From Aquificaceae bacterium (GTDB lineage Bacteria > Aquificota > Aquificia > Aquificales > Aquificaceae): DNA of 12,810 nucleotides. A program made the translations under genes and the position numbers. Shown here in pieces: positions 12,664 through 12,810 of this stretch. The stretch lies in contig WGFS01000189.1 in the NCBI GenBank assembly GCA_015492115.1, forward strand, positions 1 through 12,810, given 5' to 3'. The notes under the pieces were generated by a model, which made no database searches, was not told where the DNA came from, and saw nothing but the letters and a program-made list of their open reading frames with translations. Each line of letters begins with the position of its first letter. Positions within the stretch are counted from its first letter, which is position 1.

Positions 12664-12810
12664 ATGTTCTTTTACGATGCCAACAACCCCGAAAAGCTCT
12701 GGGTTCACCTCCACGGCTTTGCGAGCAACGTCTGGGGCTCAAAGATAGAGTTCGCGAGAAACTACTTCAAAAGGACAAAGTCCTTTTCCTTCTATGCCAT
12801 GGACATGGAC
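12664..12810 (+). CDS. Alpha/beta-hydrolase fold esterase (YqiA/UPF0227-like), 5' part
   Basis: Only the first 49 residues are in the window and the frame is open to the right edge. The start reads MFFYDANNPEKLWVHLHGFA, and the oxyanion motif HLHGFASNVWGSK is followed by KIEFARNYF and SFSFYAMDMD. This is the first strand and oxyanion turn of a small cytoplasmic alpha/beta-hydrolase like YqiA. There is no signal peptide. It diverges from another alpha/beta-hydrolase gene but the two are not obviously recent duplicates. The catalytic Ser, Asp and His lie beyond the edge. Start chosen because the fold begins at once and a TATAAT lies six bases upstream. Confidence 0.75.
   Translation, partial: MFFYDANNPEKLWVHLHGFASNVWGSKIEFARNYFKRTKSFSFYAMDMD

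Noticed and set aside
12637..12714. N-terminal extension of the exported hydrolase to ATG 12714
   Set aside because: It would overlap the divergent gene, bury the signal peptide and lacks a Shine-Dalgarno, while ATG 12636 has GGGAGG at seven bases.
1..12810. CRISPR arrays, insertion sequences, integrase sites, tRNA or rRNA genes
   Set aside because: I read both strands for repeated units, transposase motifs and cloverleaf or CCA-ended structures and saw none; a covariance-model or repeat search was not possible here.

Overview
The window looks like part of a chromosome from a thermophilic, microaerophilic bacterium of the Aquificales, probably the Aquificaceae (Aquifex/Hydrogenobacter/Hydrogenivirga type). 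This is inferred from protein character and is not proven. The sigma-54 protein is only 398 residues, the same compact length I recall for Aquifex. Arginine is mostly AGG/AGA and isoleucine often ATA. Proteins are rich in Glu/Lys/Arg, genes are packed with 1-4 base overlaps, and housekeeping genes that form fixed operons elsewhere are scattered. No mobile element, CRISPR array, rRNA or tRNA was found. No gap without a gene exceeds about 210 bases.

Layout. Bases 1-750 (minus) carry rplT followed by the 5' part of pheS, which runs off the left edge. Bases 812-5329 (plus) carry a lone Uma2-type nuclease-fold gene, proA, rpoN (start overlapping the proA stop), a possible small basic ORF, a 75-residue protein of unknown function, and an M24 Xaa-Pro peptidase. 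Bases 5374-6591 (plus) carry a cytoplasmic sulfite-oxidase-type molybdopterin protein and tmk, followed by a structured terminator region rich in G-runs. A PEBP-family protein (6798-7319, plus) meets head-on a four-gene minus-strand operon (9514 to 7290). That operon encodes a diiron flavodiiron-type protein without flavodoxin, a SCO copper chaperone, a PCu(A)C copper chaperone and a thioredoxin-fold lipoprotein with a CxxH site. Diverging from it are a GspL-like and a GspM-like gene (9572-11157, plus) and an overlapping methyltransferase gene. An exported alpha/beta hydrolase (minus) and the start of a second, unrelated alpha/beta hydrolase (plus, cut by the right edge) finish the window.

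How the genes work together. The most coherent functional unit is the minus-strand operon. Its SCO and PCu(A)C proteins are the standard pair for delivering copper to the CuA/CuB sites of cytochrome c oxidase, the Trx-like lipoprotein sits where their redox partner usually sits, and the first gene encodes a probable oxygen-reactive diiron protein. The operon therefore looks dedicated to building an oxygen-consuming respiratory chain and handling oxygen. The gspL/gspM pair would supply the inner-membrane platform of a type II secretion system or pilus whose other parts must lie elsewhere.

Transcription signals are unusually readable. Several plus-strand genes without a Shine-Dalgarno sequence have TATAAT or TATAAA only 5-8 bases before the start codon, which suggests leaderless mRNAs. 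Two minus-strand genes with strong Shine-Dalgarno sequences share the identical 11-base promoter word TGCTAAAATAC placed back to back with those elements.
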